DNA from: Reticulitermes speratus
Lineage: Eukaryota; Arthropoda; Insecta; Blattodea; Rhinotermitidae
NCBI GenBank assembly: GCA_021186555.1
Contig: JAJKFL010000042.1
Coordinates: 30,421,215-30,485,214, forward strand
Direction: 5' to 3'
DNA: 64,000 nt
The notes beneath the pieces are model-generated. The model saw nothing but the letters and a program-made list of their open reading frames with translations, made no database searches and was not told the origin of the DNA. Made by a program: the position numbers and the translations under genes. This document shows positions 22,081 to 34,331 of the stretch, piece after piece. Numbering within the stretch: position 1 is the first letter of the stretch; each line of letters starts with the position of its first letter.

Positions 22081-23854
22081 CCCTTTAACGCCGGATTTAA
22101 ATGCCCCTGCGCAACAGCGCCCTGCCGAGGTTTTTAAATATGGATTTCTATTCTTAACGCTTACTCTTAGAAAAAAAATCATATCTCATACACTTTTGCA
22201 TCAAATTTGAGGAAATAAAATTTCGTAGTGTGTTTATGAATTGATTAATTCGGGAAAAAATGTTCACATATTTTTATAATAAATTTGGGCCTGTGAATTG
22301 CATGCATTATATAAAATCGAGTGTAAATATTTTATTACGCGCATATTTCTGTCTGCTGCAGACGATCCGTGGCACCTTGGATCACTATTCTATCACAATA
22401 GATAATTTTGGTGTTTTACGTGTTCACTTTTGTGTGAAAGTCCGCGAAACAAGGCACCACGCACAGGCCGACATTACATTTGGCGCACTTATATGTGGTT
22501 CCCTTTCTGACGCCGCGCGCTGAACAAACACGGCAGTGTATTTTGTTTGATTTTGCTGGCCAATGTTGGTGATGACGGCTGCCTAGTCTCATAACGTTTG
22601 TTGCAGCCGCACTTGGCCTTCCAACCAAACTGGGGTGGGGGGGGGGGCATCTTGGCTTCTTCCAGCTTCTTCAATCAAATTCCTCACCAGGAGAAGTCTG
22701 AAATCTCGGTGGGCATATTTAGCCCCACATGAAGATAACAGAATCCAACAGTTGAGTACTGTTAGATCCAGAAGGTGGAAAAACAGTTTCATGGTCCACT
22801 TGAAATTACGTCGACTCATCGAATAGCTGTTGGCCATACGATCAGAATTATCGACGTAACCCATGTGCCGGTTATACCGTGCCACGATGTGAGGCTTCAC
22901 AGGGCGGTTGTTGTCACAAACATTTCCTTCTGCTGGTGGCGGGTCCATGTTAGTCAGCATGTAAACGTCTCGTCTGTCCTTCCAAACTAACGCTGTCAAA
23001 TTTCCCCTGGTCCTCACCCTTACGTCGCCCCTTTTCAGTTTCAGTTTTTTCGGTCCAAAGTCAGGGGGCATGTCTTTCCTGTTCGGTCGTTCTGTCCGGC
23101 ATGAATTTATTTTACGTCTCTCTAAGTCGTCAAAAAGTCTCGGTGCCACTTCACAAAGACTGTTGTGTTATTGGGCATAGCTGTAGAAACCTAATGCGAC
23201 GAATATATCGGCTACTTGTATGGTGAGAGCAAAACAGATCTAAAGCCACAATGTCAATGCTGGGTAAACATCCCGCACGACGTTTTTATTATATTTGACG
23301 TCTGTGTGTTGCACATTACTGCCCCACAACGCCTAAAGAGTGCCCCAGAACTACAAGAGACACGTCTGTGAGCCCCCTGTAGCTGTAAACATGGATTTTC
23401 GCGGATATCTCCAGTTTATGTGTAATAATTTCATCTGAAAATTACGCGTTACAGTTCGCCACTGACAACCTTTCAGGTCGTCTATCAGTATTCGTATCAT
23501 ATCCCACTCTTATAATTCTAGCTACACTACACTCCAGTTCCAGACATAAACTAAAGCATGCTGTGTTTTGAAACGTTCTTAGTCACGCCAGAGAATTGCG
23601 CACTTGAAATGTGTTGACATCTAAAACGGGCTTCTGGAGGGGTTAGAGGGATGGAGGGGTAGTAATTCTCACTCCACAAGGAAGCCATGACATTCACCAG
23701 ACCTACCCAGTATAAATCTTTCGCAGTACCTGCGATAGGGGTGAAAAAAAATGCTTCCAAATTCGACACACTGTTAGCGACCCCTATAGGCGACGTTCGG
23801 CTTCGTGGCACATTTAAAGGGCGACGCCTATAGGCGACATTCGGCAGTAAATGG
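22081..23854 (-). mobile_element. piggyBac transposon remnant with TTAA duplications
   Basis: TTAA occurs at 22077-22080 and 23855-23858. The ends are imperfect inverted repeats: left ccctttaacgccggat, right (reverse complement) ccatttactgccgaat. The subterminal phrase ctataggcgac is repeated near the right end (23783 and 23829). Inside, only the C-terminal third of a PGBD4-like transposase remains, so the element is non-autonomous. Confidence 0.9.
22416..23149 (-). pseudogene. piggyBac transposase, C-terminal remnant (PGBD4-like)
   Basis: The frame 23149-22589 encodes KPHIVARYNRHMGYVDNSDR, which holds the last catalytic aspartate region of the piggyBac DDD domain, then FKWTMKLFFHLLDLTVLNCW, a conserved helix. 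The reading continues after a frameshift at the G-homopolymer near 22632-22647 in the frame 22628-22416, ending in a cysteine-rich zinc-binding tail (CRVCSARGVRKGTTYKCAKC). The first two catalytic aspartates and about 350 N-terminal residues are absent between 23149 and the element end, so it cannot catalyse transposition. Confidence 0.9.
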
Positions 23855-23859
23855 TTAAT

Positions 23860-24670
23860 GACATTACGTTTCCACATACAATGTGCATAATATATACTGT
23901 AGAATATAACTTATTGCATGTTAGAGTAGATGTTGGAATTTACCTCTCTCAACTCTCCAGCATGCTTGATTTTGAAGGAACTGAAACACTGGGAAACCAT
24001 TTCAAAATTTTCGTTGGCACTCTTCATATGCTTTGTTCCTTATATAGGTTTACACAAAAATCCTGTGCATTAAACTGTACTGCATACTCAGGAACAAAAG
24101 AATTGTATGTTACACTGTGCTTTACATGCCTGTTACAGACAACAGATTAAAATGGACTGTATGACTAATTGATGCAGTGTACCTTGCACGTGGTGATAGG
24201 ACTGGTGGTGTTTGAGTCACACAGCTGCCATTAAACTTAACACGCAGTATCAGCAATTTTTAGACAAGAACTTCAAAGAGTATTTAATATGTCAATCATG
24301 TCTGAGAGTTGAAGGAGGTCATCTCCAACACCTATTTTAACATGCAGTAAGGTATGTATTGTGTAGTATGTATATTATATGAGGAACTGTAAGGCTGTTA
24401 AGCTTGCCGTGTGCTGGGTTGGGTTTTCAAGTGCAGTCCCTGTGTTTCTGGATTCTTCATTAGAGGCAGGACTTCATGTTGAATTAATTGTAATCTACCA
24501 GCATTACTTTCTTGTATCAGCTCTGTAGATCGTGTAGTGTGGAAAGGCAGTCTGCACCTATTTTAAAGTCTTGACTGAATGTTTAAGCTATATGAAGTAC
24601 GAGTGCTTACCACTTCACTGTCACATTCATTCCTTAACACTGTTAAGAGTAGCCAAGTTGCAAAATTTTC
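23860..24670. other. intron 4 sequence without recognised features
   Basis: About 800 bases with no coding motif or repeat recognised. Confidence 0.4.
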
Positions 24671-24674
24671 ATTA

Positions 24675-24836
24675 TATCAACATTATGGTCTTCTGGAATG
24701 TGATGCCTCATCGTTTGATAGATAGGTACCACTCTTTGGAAGAACCTTCTGTTGCCATCTTTTACCCTAAAAAGAGGCAGTAGGTTCCTCCAAAACACTG
24801 GTATCATGGGATCACAACCCAGAAGCCATAATATCA
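24675..24836. repeat. inverted pair of a short interspersed repeat
   Basis: The phrase attatggtcttctggaatgt near 24682 is followed by a gataggtaccactctttgga segment; the right half (24775-24836) is an inverted relative: gttcctccaaaacactggta, then cacaacccagaagccataat. Related single copies appear at 21345, 39996 (reverse) and 46850, so this is an interspersed family present here as a head-to-head pair. Confidence 0.6.
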
Positions 24837-24839
24837 GCA

Positions 24840-25479
24840 TTTACCTCCTTGAGAACTTCATAGTTCCATTATGTAATCAATACTAGTCCAAACATTTTAA
24901 CCTTTTCTGATTCATGGCTCAGTAGGTTTTCTGTTTCACATTTTACAGTAGAAATAATAGTTCACAAATCTAAAATTATTAAAAGCTTGTGTGAAAAAGT
25001 GTATTTACTCAGATGAGGGTTTTCTGGTGTTTACACTGTGTTGTGATATTTGGAGGAACATGCTGCTTCCATCTGAAGGGTGACTTAATATGGTTCGAGT
25101 TGATGCTAAAGTGTTTGGGAGGAGGAAATGTGTTGAATATATAGGAGGGTTTCCAGGAGTTTGGTCAATCAGAGCTATGGAAAGGGTAGGGGGAGAGGAC
25201 TTGCACCAAGGCAGTGGGAGTTGAGAGTTCCAAGTGGGCTAAATGGCCCTTTCTGGGCCCCAAATGGTGGGAGCTGTGAAAGTTACATGTATAAGGTAAC
25301 TGGGAGGTTCAATGTAGAGAGTGACAGACTTCATACATGTATTAATGTTGGTAATACTGCCTCAGAAGGGCAAGATTTTTCTGTTTCTGGAGAATGTTAG
25401 CTGCCTTTTGGCAGGGAATGGATGACAGGCTTCTGTGAGCTGCTTAGTGAGAGTCTGTTTTCCTAGTTTATGTTTTTGA
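24840..25479. other. intron 4 sequence without recognised features
   Basis: About 640 bases. A 79-codon frame at 25161-25400 has no recognised motif. Confidence 0.4.
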
Positions 25480-26008
25480 TGTGCAGCTCACTCTCTTGCT
25501 TACTGAATGAGCTGGTCTGTGTGCCTGGATTTCCTCACCAGGTTGCTGGTGTTGAGCAGAAGTCGATGGCTAAGGTCAGTGTTGTGTTCTGCTATGGCTG
25601 ACTTCTCTGGGTGGTGCAGTTGAATGTGGTGGTGATGTTCAATAACCCTGGTCTTCATGGCGTGATTAATTTTTTCCAATAGACACCTTTCCACATTAAC
25701 AAGGATACTGTATATGCCTGGTGATCCTAGGCCCAGGGCATCTTTGACAGCATGGACCGGGCCAAAGGCTTCCCTGGGTGGGAGGCAAATCATCTTGAAT
25801 AGCACCCTGCTCATGCAGTTTAAAGTGTTTTAGATGAAAGCCATCTTTTCTCTTACATGTCAATGTCCAGGAAAGGCAAGTAGGCATTTGTTGCAGTCTT
25901 CATGGTGAACTGTATATTGTGGTGTCAGCTGTTTTGTTGATGTAATCCAAGGAGTCCTTCAGCCTTTCTTCTCTCTGAGCCAAGATTAATATCATGTCAT
26001 TCATGTAG
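25480..26008 (-). pseudogene. Penelope-like element, RT end and GIY-YIG remnant
   Basis: On the minus strand from 26008 downwards: a MNDMILILAQREERLKD block, resembling the palm of Penelope-like reverse transcriptases, then a linker, GIYSI and cysteine remnants (NVERC for the usual C-x-C), and the endonuclease block HPEKSAIAEHNTDLSHR with NTSNLVRKSRHTDQLIQ. Several frameshifts and stops break it. The upstream RT core is missing because the 3' tail of a LINE copy abuts at 26008. Confidence 0.78.
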
Positions 26009-27290
26009 AATAGAATAGAATACATAATGGGTTCAAGCCCTGAAAGGCCTGATGCATGTAGGCCTTTTTAACAGGCCCTTTGTACCCACTGAACTGCAGA
26101 TTCTTTCTTAGAGTGTTGTGGCCCAACATAAGGCCACAAACCCTCTAAGTTATACATAACAGAAAAATATATCAAGTACAGGTTCCGGCCCAATAAACTA
26201 TTGGCCGAGCCCTCCCTTGCTAAATACCTAAGTTCCCCATGGAGCCCCTGTAAAAAGAAATGCTCCTTTTCCAGAGCCTTCTATTACATGTCTTTGTAGT
26301 CCTCAGTGTGGGAGCCCTCCCTCCAGGTTCCCCCTCACGGAGCCTCTGTAAAGAGAGAGATGCTCCCCTTCCAAAGCCTACCCTGACATGTCTCTCAGAG
26401 TCCCCAGTAAAGAAACTCCCCCTCCAGGTTCCCCTTAAGGAGCCCATACATAGAGAAAGATGTTCCATTTCCAGAGCCTTCATTTACATATCTTTAAAAG
26501 TCCCCAGCAAAGGAGTCCCCCTTCCAGGTTCCCCTTGCAGAGTTTCCACAGAGACACTCTGTCTCCAGAGCCTTCTTTTACCTGTCTCTCAAAGTCCCCC
26601 TCCAAGTTCCCCCAACAGGGCCCCTACGGAGATAATTGCCCTTCACCAGAGCCTTCTGTTACGTATCTTTCAAAGTCCCCAGTAAAGGTGCCCCCCCCCC
26701 CTCCACGTTCCCCTCTCAGAGCCCCATACAGAGACATGTTCCGTTTCCAGAGCTTTCTTATGTTTCAAAGTCCCTGGTGAAGGAGTCCCTCCTCCAAGTT
26801 TCCCCAGCGGGGCTCCTATGGAGAGAGACACCCGTCACCAAAGCCTTCTTTTACATATCTTTCAGTCCCCAGTAAAGGAGCCCCCCCCCCCTCCAGGTTC
26901 CGCTGTCAGCGCCCCCATAGAGAGAGACTCTCCATTTCCAGAGCCTTCTTTTACCTGTCTCTCAAAGACCCCAGGAGAGGAGCCCCCCCTCCTGTTTCCC
27001 CGACGGGGCCCCATGGAAAGAGATACCCATTCCCATATCTCTCGGAGCCCTAATGAACAAGGTCTCCTAATAAAAATAGAAACTCACCTTTCTAAGTCCC
27101 TGCTGAAGGATCCCCCCTCCATGTTCCCTCAACGGCGTCCCTGTGTCAGAGATGTAGATGACCCCATTTCCAGAGCCGTCTGTAAACCAGACAAGCCTTA
27201 GGACATCCATACGAGCCTTTGGGCAGCTCCTATAAAATGCAATGCTCCGTTTCCAGAGCCATTGATTTATAATGTGTTGTTTCCTCTGGG
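26006..27290 (-). mobile_element. LINE copy 3 (minus): RNase H start, 98-bp minisatellite and 3' end
   Basis: On the minus strand this begins near 27290, contains an RNase H-type start (RLVWFTDGSGNGV, 27130-27220), then a tandem array of about 98-bp units, then a 3' region with ATGGGTTCAAG and a (TTCTA)n tail that on the plus strand reads gaatagaatagaat (26008-26022). The same order occurs on the plus strand at 34650-36826, in the opposite direction. Everything upstream of RNase H is missing. Confidence 0.75.
26225..27200 (-). repeat. 98-bp minisatellite array, left copy
   Basis: Around ten diverged units. Each contains ccagagccttc, a cctgtctctcaaagtcccc-type segment, gttcccc and a gagagagac run. 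It is the reverse complement of the right array at 35345-36480. Long frames across it (for example 26260-26685) arise from the repetition and are not genes. Confidence 0.9.
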
Positions 27291-27306
27291 TTAAATGCTG
27301 TGTAGG

Positions 27307-27920
27307 ACATTTAGAAAGTAATGCCTCCCTGTTTGTATATTTACATACAGACAAGTTATAGAAATGAAACAAAACACAAAATATAGCTCCGAATGTGTAC
27401 TTTGTTTCTATACCTCATTGTTCCATGTAGTGTCCCTCTAGTTTGATACAATGTTGCCAGCACTGAACATGTTTTTTGAAGCCGTCGGTGTAGAATTCTT
27501 CAGGCTGTTCTCGAAACCATTTCTTCATCGCATGTTAAATGAATTCCTTTGAGATTTTTCTTTAGAGCTGCGAAAACCAAAAGTCAGATGGTGCCAAATC
27601 TGGGCTGTAGGGAGGGTGTGGAATAAATTCACATCTGATGCTATCGCTGCTGAAGTGGCAGCACTAGTGTGGGGTCTGGTGTTATCATGTTTAAGAATCG
27701 TCGGCTTCCCCCCACCCGTGGCAAATGCGATTGATTCATTCTTTCATCCTCTTTCGGGTCTTCATGTAAGTTTTGAAGTTGATTTTCTTCGATTTTCTTT
27801 TTGCCTGTTCAAATCGTGAGTTGCGGTGACAGGCCTTTCAGACTGCAGCCAGTCGATCAGGTCCAGATTTCTGCAACTATTCCTCAATTTTCTCAAGCAG
27901 TGATGCACAGTACTTATATC
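27307..27920 (-). pseudogene. mariner transposase remnant (second mariner family)
   Basis: Minus-strand reading shows a helix-turn-helix remnant (DISTVHHCLRKLRN), the second catalytic block (KHDNTRPHTS), the third block in a shifted frame (PPYSPDLAPSDFWF) and a C-terminus of the KKWFREQPEEFY and KHVQCWQHCI type ending near 27420. The region after the first block is shortened, so the element is internally deleted. A terminal segment, agaaagtaatgcctccc, lies at about 27318. It differs from the mariner at 10.2-11.5 kb. Confidence 0.8.
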
Positions 27921-28362
27921 CACAGTACCCCTCCAAAATCCAACTTGTGGCGTCCCCGTCGTGGAGGGGGGTAACGTCTATAGGCGGCTAACAGGGGCAG
28001 TGGTTCACCCAAGCCAAGGTGTGAGGCATCATGCCGAGGGCTGCATGGCACTGGGGTGGTGATAGCAGTGTTGTTGACAATCCCCTCAGGGCACCAGGCA
28101 GCACCCGTTATATTTATGCCTTCCACTCATAAGGGGCTCTGCAGGTGGTGACTTATTTCCCCATTACTCGTGGGACTCTTATGGAGAAAATACGAATTAA
28201 AAGAACCTATCAAAAGCAGGGACGCTGTGGCACAGAAGGACCTGCCTAGTTGTGCTCAACAGGGGGCCAGCCAGTCTGGCAAACCACCCCAGGGAGCTGG
28301 TATTCCCAGCAAACCTAGGGACATTGAGCATCTGACAAAAGTCAAGGACAAACAGACCCAAG

Positions 28363-29337
28363 ATGTCCAGAAAATGTAAATTTATTCAAATTAATCTGCA
28401 CCATAGCAAGGCGGCGACGGCACTTCTTTGCCAAAAACTTGCTACAGGGGAGATAGATATAGAACTTATTCAGGAACCCTGGGTTTATGGGGACTGAATA
28501 AGAGGGTTACGCAACATAAGAGGAACATTGTTTTCTGCTGGACCCAGCATTGCTCCTAGAACCTGCATTTTTGTCAGAAACACAGTTCATGCCTTTCCAC
28601 TGTCAGAGCTCTGTTCTAGGGATGTGACGACGGTGAAGGTGACTTACAGGAGAGGAGGGAGCAAGAGGGAACTTATTGTAACCTTGGCATACCTCCCCTA
28701 TGATTCAGATGAACCACCCCCATCAAAGGGGTTAAGGGAAGTTGTTGACTACTGCAGTAGGAATAAATTGCAGCTCATCATTGGATGTGATACCAATGCA
28801 CACCACATTATATGGGGGAGCACGGACATCAATCCACGAGGAGAGTGCTTAATAGAATATTTGGTTAGCATGAATCTCAGTATTCTTAATAAAGGTAACG
28901 AGCCTACTTTTGTAATTAGTAATAGGAAGGAGGTTATAGATTTGACACTAGGGACTGACAAGATAGGGGACCTAGTGACTAATTGGCATGTATCTGATGA
29001 AATCTCTTTGTCAGACCACAGATACATAGTGTTTCAAGTGGGTGACCTGGAAGTCACCAGACTCACAAATCACAACCCCAAGAGAACCAATTGGGAATCC
29101 CATCGGGAAGACCTAAAGGTAAATCTAGGGGTTGTACCAAGAGTTATACACTCAGTGCAGGATGTACAGCGGGCTGATGACTTGTTGCAACAGGCCTTTC
29201 TCTCGTCCTATCACCAAAACTGTCCAGCCAGGGTGGTTCTTTCACCAAGGACGGTTCCTTGGTGGAACAAAGAGTTGAGCCGCCTTAAAGCTTCAACAAG
29301 ACGGCTATTTAATCAAGCTAAAATGACAGGTGACTGA
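28363..29337 (+). pseudogene. LINE copy 1 endonuclease domain
   Basis: Starts at an ATG with MSRKCKFIQINLHHSKAAT, the usual opening of the endonuclease/RT open frame. An in-frame TGA at 28495-28497 follows ELIQEPWVYGD, then the same frame stays open to 29335. Visible motifs: LIQEPW (metal-binding glutamate), GCDTNAHH, and the catalytic SDHRYIVF block near 29010-29040. The frame ends with a TGA at 29335 in what should be the linker to RT. Clade (I/R1/LOA) is inferred from motif style. Confidence 0.85.
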
Positions 29338-29544
29338 GAATCATATAAGGCGGCCCTCGCCTGTTACAACAAAGAAATTATAAAAGCCAAATGGTCCTCT
29401 TGGAGGGACTACTGTCGGGGGGATTGAGGATGTACCTGACAGGGCCAGACTCATGAAGATCATGGCCAGTCAGTCGGCCAGCAGGGTGGAATCTATTAAA
29501 CTACTTGATGGCTGATACAATCTGGAAAAGAGACCCTGAGGGAA

Positions 29545-30830
29545 CTATACAGAGTTCATTTTCCAGGGTCTGCTGGAGAAGAAGTAACCTTGGAAGAACA
29601 GGGGCAGCCAAACCTGAGAGCATTTGCTGCTCACAGGGAGGACTGGGAACTGTCTAAAAGGGTCATTGACCAGTCTAAAATAAGATGGGTGATTAGCACA
29701 TTCAAACCATTTAAATCGGCAGGGACTGATGGAATTGTACCTGCTCTCTTGCAACAAGGAGTCGAACATTTAATGACTCATCTGTGCCATATCTTTAGAG
29801 CCTGCCTAGCAAGAGGGTGTATACCTAAAGCTTGGAGGCAGGTCAAGGTAACGTTTATCCCTAAACCCGGGAAGGTCAACTATACCGAGGCCAAGGCATA
29901 TCGTCCTTCATGCTGAAAACGATGGAGAAATTGGTGGACGGGCACATTAGGGACGAGATTTTGGGGCTACATCCCCTACATCAATACCAATTTGCCTACC
30001 AACCAGGGCAGTCCACTGAAACTGCACTGCATCATGCGATCACACATTATAGAGGAAGCAGTGGAAAGCAGGGAAGTTACACTTGGAGCTTTTCTAGATA
30101 TTGAGGGAGCTTTTGATAGCATCTCATTTGACATTATAATAAAGGCTGCCAAACGGCATGGGCTTGAAGACACGATCTGTCGTTGGATCGGCTCCATGCT
30201 GTGCAGCAGGAAAATCACAGCCACTCTTGCAGGAGAAACTCTGGAGGGGTCTGTGGCCAGGGGCTGTCCACAGGGGGGCGTTCTATCGCCTCTGCTGTGG
30301 AGCCTGGTTGTGGACGAACTCATAGGAGGACTCAATGGGAGTGGCTACTATACACTGGGATATGCAGATGGCATTGCTATCCTTATCCGCGGAACATTCC
30401 CAAACACTGTCTCAGAGCTTCTACAGGAGGCTTTGAGTATTGTACAACAGTGGTGTGATAGGACACAGCTGTCTATCAATCCACAAAAAATGGTGATAGT
30501 ACCATTCACCCGGAAGAGATATTTAAGGGGCCTAAAGGAACCAACCCTCTCCAGACACACTTTGCAGCTGACTATTGAGGTCAAATACCTCGGACTTAAT
30601 TTTGGACAAGGGATTGATGTGGAAGGCACAGCTGAAAAATGTGATGAATAAGGCCTACAGGGCTCTTTGGACCTGTAAGGGCACGTTTGGTAAAACTTGG
30701 GGTCTGAAACCCAGGGTGGTGCATTTGATCTACAACATGGTGATGAGACCCGTATTGACCTATGGCTCCGTGGTTTGGTGGCCGAGGGTTAGATACAATG
30801 TCAGCAGGACAGAGCTCAGTAAGATACAGA
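29545..30830 (+). pseudogene. LINE copy 1 reverse transcriptase (broken)
   Basis: RT motifs occur in sequence but in several frames: FKPFKSAGTDGIVPALLQQG (29700-29760), CIPKAWRQVKVTFIPKPG, a frameshift near 29910, YQFAYQPGQSTETALHHAI, another near 30050, then AFLDIEGAFDSISFD, RGCPQGGVLSPLLWSLVVDE and YADGIAIL, where the second catalytic aspartate of YADD is replaced by glycine. The thumb continues from 30575 (KAYRALWTCKGTFGKTWGL) to KIQ at 30829, where the solo LTR interrupts it. Confidence 0.85.
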
Positions 30831-33204
30831 TGTAGTGAATTAAAACAGGAGTGACGTTTTAATTGATAGATTATGGGATACGTTACATTTTTAAAAATTT
30901 TACTTAAGGCTAGGATCCAGCTATGGGTTAGTTTTTATGAATTTTGCATTTTTTTTTGTTAGCAATGGAAATTTGGAAACATTAATGATGGGTTGAACAG
31001 GTAGAATTATGTGAAATTGCTTATACAGAGATGGAGGTAGAGTGAATACAGGATTCAGTGGAATATATGTAAAGGCAGGTTATGTGATGCCAGAATTAGG
31101 CTTTGAGGTTTATTAACAAGATGACAGTTTGATGAACAGAGGGATTATTATTGTTTTAATTGTAATTGGTTACATTTAATTGGATAGGTATGTAGAAAGA
31201 GAGCTAGTTACGTGTTGTATTCATTAGCAAGTGTGCTAAAGCAAGATTTGTGAGGTTTATAGGAAAACATGCAGACTGATGAAGTTAAGCAGGTTAGGAA
31301 TTGAGGAACTGAGTTATGAGGGATTTGATTGGTGCATGAGATATGATTGATTAGTTATTATTTTATTATGATTATGCAGATAGAATTATTTAGAATTTGG
31401 GGACTTTGGTAATTAAAGTGAGTGAATGAGATTGAAGTGAACTTATGCATGAATGAGAGTGATGTATTTTTGGTTTTAGGAATGCTGTTAGCATAGATGA
31501 ATTTTGTGTAACAAATTATTTGTGAGTATAGTTAGAATACAGTGTGGAAAATTCCATACGCTTAGAGGTATAGAGTTTAAGTTAACTTGTAACAGTTAGT
31601 CCACACACACACTTGGATTTGTGAGAATGATAACCTCAGCAATTTACACTTGCATGTTGGAGGACATGAGAACCACAGAATCAGCATATTCCTTATTAGG
31701 TAATGAAGATTTCCATTGGTTAGTTAATACAGGGATTAGAAGTAAATGCATTAATTTGATTGGATGGAAAGTTTGGAGAGGAACTGAGGTAGCCATGTTG
31801 ATGACGAAACAGGGTGTGGTTTGGAAGTTATTAAATATAGGTGAGAACAATGTTGGAGGACGCTTTTTGGACACTTCTTTCGGAATTTTATTTGGAGCAG
31901 GATGTGAGACAGTTTGGACAGTGGATTTTAAATTGTAACTTGTTTAAATTTACAAAGAAATTAAGATGTGAAATTAATTGTGAAATACTTAATTATCTGT
32001 GTGAAGATATTTTGATGGAGTAATTTGAAAGTAACGCAGAAATTAAGTTAATATAAAGAGAAATGGCAGTGCAGCACCTTATCTTGTGGTTACGTAGTAA
32101 GTTGGCAGTGAAAATGCTATACTTATGCATCAGTATAATACGTGCCAGTATTTGGAATTATGAATGGGCAACTGATGTTGATGTATCCAGAGGGAACATG
32201 GATTATTTTGTAACACAAGGTAGGTTGGCAAAAGAATAATTTTTTTTGGTTTGTTTATATGTTAAATTTGAGAGTTGGTACTTGAAATGAAATTTTGAAA
32301 TTGATGAATTTTATTATGAAGTATTAACAAACACAATTATTTAGTTAGGAAAATTGTGTGAAGTTGACGCAAGTGTGAGTGGGCCAAACTGAACGGGTAA
32401 TATATTATTTAGTAGAAAATTTGAAGAGTAATTTGAAGATTTAAATGAATAGGTTATATGAAATTGTGTAGGAAATGTTAAATTGGATTAAATTGTATAG
32501 AAACCTTTGACTTTGTAAATTGAATGAGAGAAAATTTAGTTATTTGATTAATTGAGAAATTAGTAATGGGAATTTATTTTATTGTGATGTTGGATAATTA
32601 GGATTTAGTAGATTTAAATAAATTTTATTATTTACTTTTGTTATATAAATTGTGAGTGATTTTATTAGCTTTGCTAATGAGGAATTAGGTAGATAAATCC
32701 AAATAAGTGTGGTAAAAATATCCCAACCAAGTAATTAAGTTAATTTTGTGCAGGAAGTAATATTTTTGATAAGTCGGTTACTTAGCTGACTGGATTACCC
32801 AGAGGGAATCAGGTGTCGCTAGATTGCTAGGCACACCAGTGGGGTTACTCGGTAAGGGAACTCTTGAGATGAACACCCCACTATAAGAAGGTTGAAAGCA
32901 GTTGTTAGTAATCTGCTTTAAATTCCGAAACTAACTGGTGGCAGCGCTACTATAGGAGAGAAGGGTGAAGATGGACGCAGTGGAGTACTGCTAGGCTTCA
33001 CCACGGATAGACGACCCAGGGGCGGATACCGCCTGGGCGCTATAGGAGGGTTGGTGTTGTTATACACACCAGTTGACACGCTACTGCGGGTGACTCTTTG
33101 TCACCAAATCCCTGAAGTTTCAAGCACGTTCAGGTCACGATACCAGTAGAAAGGTTTTCTTCGAGAACACTCTTGCTCTCTATATAAGAAACCCCTTTCT
33201 TACA
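30831..33204 (+). mobile_element. solo LTR, 2374 bp, with 4-bp target duplication
   Basis: Begins TGTAGTGAAT and ends CCCCTTTCTTACA, giving TG...CA ends with inverted TGTA/TACA. CAGA lies immediately outside on both sides (30827-30830 and 33205-33208). Removing the LTR and one CAGA restores the LINE frame between KIQ and RLACLAITGAMK. A TATA-like box (ctctatataag, 33177-33187) lies close to the 3' end. No internal gag/pol is present. The 4-bp duplication suits a Gypsy-type element, but the superfamily cannot be told from an LTR alone. Orientation is set from the TATA position and is tentative. Confidence 0.85.
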
Positions 33205-33208
33205 CAGA

Positions 33209-34331
33209 GATTAGCCTGTCTGGCTATTACAGGGGCGATGAAGATGACCCCAACGTCTGCAATGGAGGTCCTCCTGGGACTTCCTCCTCTTCATGTGAAG
33301 ATTGAGGCAGAGGCCCAGGCAGGGATCTACAGGCTAATGTGTTCCCAGCAGTGGAAACCTAAATCTAATAACTTTGGTCACACCAAAAAATCTAGGGATA
33401 TGGAGCACAAACCCATCCTACAGATGGGGTCTGACAGGATGCTTCCGAGATATGCATACCACAAGCCATTCACAGTCAAGTTCCCTGACAAGTGTGAATG
33501 ACAGAATGGGTTCAACCCAGACAACAAAGGGGGCCTGGTCTGGTACACAGACGGGTCCAAGACCAATAAAGGCACTGGTGTTAGTGTGTATAGATGGGGC
33601 TCAAGAAGGGGGCACAGCTTCAGTCTTGGGCTCCACACCATGGTATTCCAGGCTGAAATATATGCCACTAAGGCTTTTATAATGGAGAATATAGAAAAGG
33701 GCTATACAGGTAGGAACATCTGTATTCTTTCTGACAGTCAGGCAGCCATCAAGGCCCTTGACAGCTACCAGATAAATTCTAAACTAGTCTGGGACTGCCA
33801 TCAATCCCTGGTGAAACTGGCAGAACATAACAGGATCGAACTGGTATGGGTGCCGGGACATATGGGAATTGATGGCAATGAAATAGCTGATCAGTTAGCC
33901 AGACAGGGCTCCTCACATCCATTCATAGGGCCTGAGCCTGCACTTGGTATATCTGCAAAGGTTGCCAGGGGGGTTATCAGGGACTGGACGAGTAGGAAAG
34001 ACGAGGAGCATTGGCAGTCCATATGTGGACAAAAGCAGGCTAAGGGCTGTCTTAAAAAAAACCCTGTGCAAGAAAAGATGATGAATTGCTCAATCTGAGC
34101 AGAAACCAGCTCAGAATAATGACAGGGTTGCTAACAGGACACTGTCATCTCAAAGGACACCTATTTAAACTGGGGCTGGTAAACAGTCCCGAGTGTAATA
34201 GATGCAAACAGGCATCTGAAACGGCCTCACGTGTTCTTTGTGACTGTGAGGCTTTGGCCACACTAAGATTCAGGCACCTGGGTCATCATTTTATGAAACC
34301 AGGTGACTTTGAAGACATCTGTGTCAGTTAG
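33209..34331 (+). pseudogene. LINE copy 1 RNase H domain and cysteine motif
   Basis: After the LTR the RT C-terminus resumes (RLACLAITGAMKMTPTSAME), with a frame change near 33500, then RNase H: GLVWYTDGSKTNKGTG (first catalytic Asp), QAEIYATKAF (Glu), NICILSDSQAAI (Asp) and GNEIADQLARQ. All four acidic positions look intact. A frameshift near 34080 leads into a C-terminal cysteine motif (CNRCKQASETASRVLCDCEA) ending at a stop at 34329. RNase H in a LINE is typical of the I group. Confidence 0.88.

Noticed and set aside
26260..27201. Long overlapping frames (106-141 codons) in the left minisatellite
   Set aside because: They come from a GC-rich tandem repeat without stops; neighbouring units are read in different frames and none matches a protein family.
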